Below are positions 63,169 through 64,000 of a stretch of DNA of 64,000 nt, piece after piece. Made by a program: the position numbers and the translations under genes. Under the pieces are notes generated by a model that worked only from the letters and a program-made list of their open reading frames with translations, was not told where the DNA came from and made no database searches. Location of the stretch: assembly GCF_004364165.1 (NCBI RefSeq), contig NZ_SOAY01000014.1:1-64000 (forward strand). The letters run 5' to 3'. The DNA is from Maribacter spongiicola (GTDB lineage: Bacteria; Bacteroidota; Bacteroidia; Flavobacteriales; Flavobacteriaceae). The stretch's first letter is position 1, and each line of letters starts with the position of its first letter.

Positions 63169-64000
63169 TTAAAATTGATCATTTCTGAAGATAGAAATGA
63201 TAATATAAAAACCTAAAATAGCAGAAAGTACAAACCCAATAGCACCCAAAAGAGGTATGCCATTTATTAACGGTGGCATTTTTGCCATTACCAATAATGA
63301 CGATCCTATTGAAAGCGTAGCGATGATCACTGCGAAAACCAAACGGTTTACAGCCTTGCTCGTAGCAGTCTGAAACTCTTTAAGACCTTTGTGTTCGTGT
63401 ATAATTTCTAACTTGCCATCTTTTATTTTTTTTACGATGGTGTTTATATCATCGGGTAGGGTATCTGCTAAGGCATTGATATCTTTTAAACGGTTTAGGT
63501 TCTTTTTAAACAGGTATTTTAAACTAAATCTCTTTCGTAAAATCTTTGCTGTATACGGTTCTAAATTTTTGGTAATATTAAATTCGGAATCAAGTTTAAG
63601 ACCGACACCTTCAATAAGAACAATACCTCTTATGAGCATGTATAGGTAATGCGGAATTATAATTTTATTCTCATATAACACAATTTTAAACTGCGATAAG
63701 GTATCGCCAAGTTTTATGTTTTGAATAGCAGTATTGCTAATACCTTCCAATAATTGATAAAGGTCTTGTTCTAGTTTTTTATAATCGGGTATGTTCGTTC
63801 TAATGGCGATTTTCTCTAGTAAAGTGATTATTTTTTTAACGTCTTTACTTAAAAAATAGAGTAATAAATCATTTATAGATTCTTTTTCATTGGGTAGAAT
63901 AGTACCCATCATTCCGAAATCTAAAAAACATATTTTTCCGCTTTCCGGAAGTATAAAAATGTTACCAGGATGCGGGTCTGCATGAAAAAAACCAAAATCT
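63169..64000 (-). CDS. ubiB: UbiB/ABC1-family kinase-like protein, C-terminal part (runs off the window)
   Basis: Partial gene; the N-terminus lies beyond the right edge. The last visible part reads FHADPHPGNIFILPESGKICFLDFGMMG, which holds the atypical-kinase motif HxDxHPGN and the DFG Mg-binding loop, then a long helical region and two C-terminal membrane segments (FAVIIATLSIGSSLLVMA and GFVLSAILGFYIIISIF). The family acts in quinone biosynthesis or membrane lipid control in Bacteroidetes. It is probably co-transcribed with the MgtC-like gene. Confidence 0.9.
   Translation of the reverse strand, partial: DFGFFHADPHPGNIFILPESGKICFLDFGMMGTILPNEKESINDLLLYFLSKDVKKIITLLEKIAIRTNIPDYKKLEQDLYQLLEGISNTAIQNIKLGDTLSQFKIVLYENKIIIPHYLYMLIRGIVLIEGVGLKLDSEFNITKNLEPYTAKILRKRFSLKYLFKKNLNRLKDINALADTLPDDINTIVKKIKDGKLEIIHEHKGLKEFQTATSKAVNRLVFAVIIATLSIGSSLLVMAKMPPLINGIPLLGAIGFVLSAILGFYIIISIFRNDQF

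Overview
The window comes from an AT-rich genome of the Bacteroidetes, most likely a marine Flavobacteriaceae species (Maribacter/Zobellia-like, judged only from the gene set). The supporting signs are a PorP/SprF-type protein of type IX secretion systems, several lipoproteins with a Cys lipobox, DUF3570/DUF4266 genes, a class I ribonucleotide reductase whose ATP-cone sits on the small subunit, a CzcA-TolC fusion, and weak or absent Shine-Dalgarno sequences. It looks chromosomal: most genes are metabolic and housekeeping. The only obviously decayed accessory DNA lies at about 58.4-59.2 kb and 61.3-61.8 kb, on either side of a frameshifted gene and beside a tRNA-Pro.

Layout. 0-3.3 kb: a 7-bp tandem repeat, then an acyl-CoA/fatty-acid operon (SDR reductase, MaoC hydratase, acyl-CoA ligase). 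3.4-8.8 kb: guanine deaminase, a Rieske/glutamate-synthase fusion with an unknown partner, and a GH85 endo-beta-N-acetylglucosaminidase. 9.2-12.4 kb: nrdB-nrdA behind a long structured leader. 12.5-17 kb (minus strand): a small YtxH/holin-like envelope-stress operon and ackA-pta. 17.2-19 kb: LOG-family phosphoribohydrolase and an L,D-transpeptidase lipoprotein. 19-25 kb: divalent metal efflux (His-rich periplasmic protein, CzcA fused to an outer-membrane factor, adaptor). 25.1-28.1 kb: thioredoxin-ApbE-DUF4266-DUF3570. 28.2-33.5 kb: malate:quinone oxidoreductase, a barrel protein, and a periplasmic molybdenum hydroxylase with its 2Fe-2S subunit. 33.8-38.1 kb: a three-gene cluster (SbnA-like synthase, FAD/NAD(P)-binding protein, Y4yA-type PLP decarboxylase) that looks like a small secondary-metabolite pathway built on a diaminopropionate-type intermediate. 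38.2-39.6 kb: VOC protein, ribosome hibernation factor, DUF2383 protein. 40.1-44.5 kb: a TPR/PD40 protein with a PorP/SprF-SPOR fusion, then a LuxR-type response regulator whose phospho-acceptor Asp is Glu.

44.8-50.2 kb: xylB-xylA, a leucine-rich-repeat lipoprotein and a LacI-type regulator. 50.2-56.5 kb: secreted sugar catabolism (Gfo/Idh/MocA oxidoreductase, sialate O-acetylesterase, GMC dehydrogenase with an Fe-S-type Cys cluster, its small subunit, and a secreted TIM-barrel isomerase), which fits oxidation of glycosides to 3-keto sugars in the periplasm. 56.7-58.4 kb: VanX-like D-Ala-D-Ala dipeptidase and an acetylxylan-esterase-like hydrolase. 58.5 kb: tRNA-Pro(GGG), then repeats and pseudogene remnants, a beta-propeller gene broken by one frameshift, traces of an IS3-family transposase, and finally an MgtC/DUF4010 membrane protein and the C-terminal part of a UbiB-family kinase that runs off the right edge.

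The best candidates for something undescribed are the SbnA/FAD/Y4yA cluster (33.8-38.1 kb), the RND-outer-membrane-factor fusion with an embedded signal-peptide-like segment (19.5-23.9 kb), the thioredoxin/ApbE/DUF4266/DUF3570 set with a possible flavinylation motif in the barrel protein (25.1-28.1 kb), and the structured leader of nrdBA (9.2 kb).
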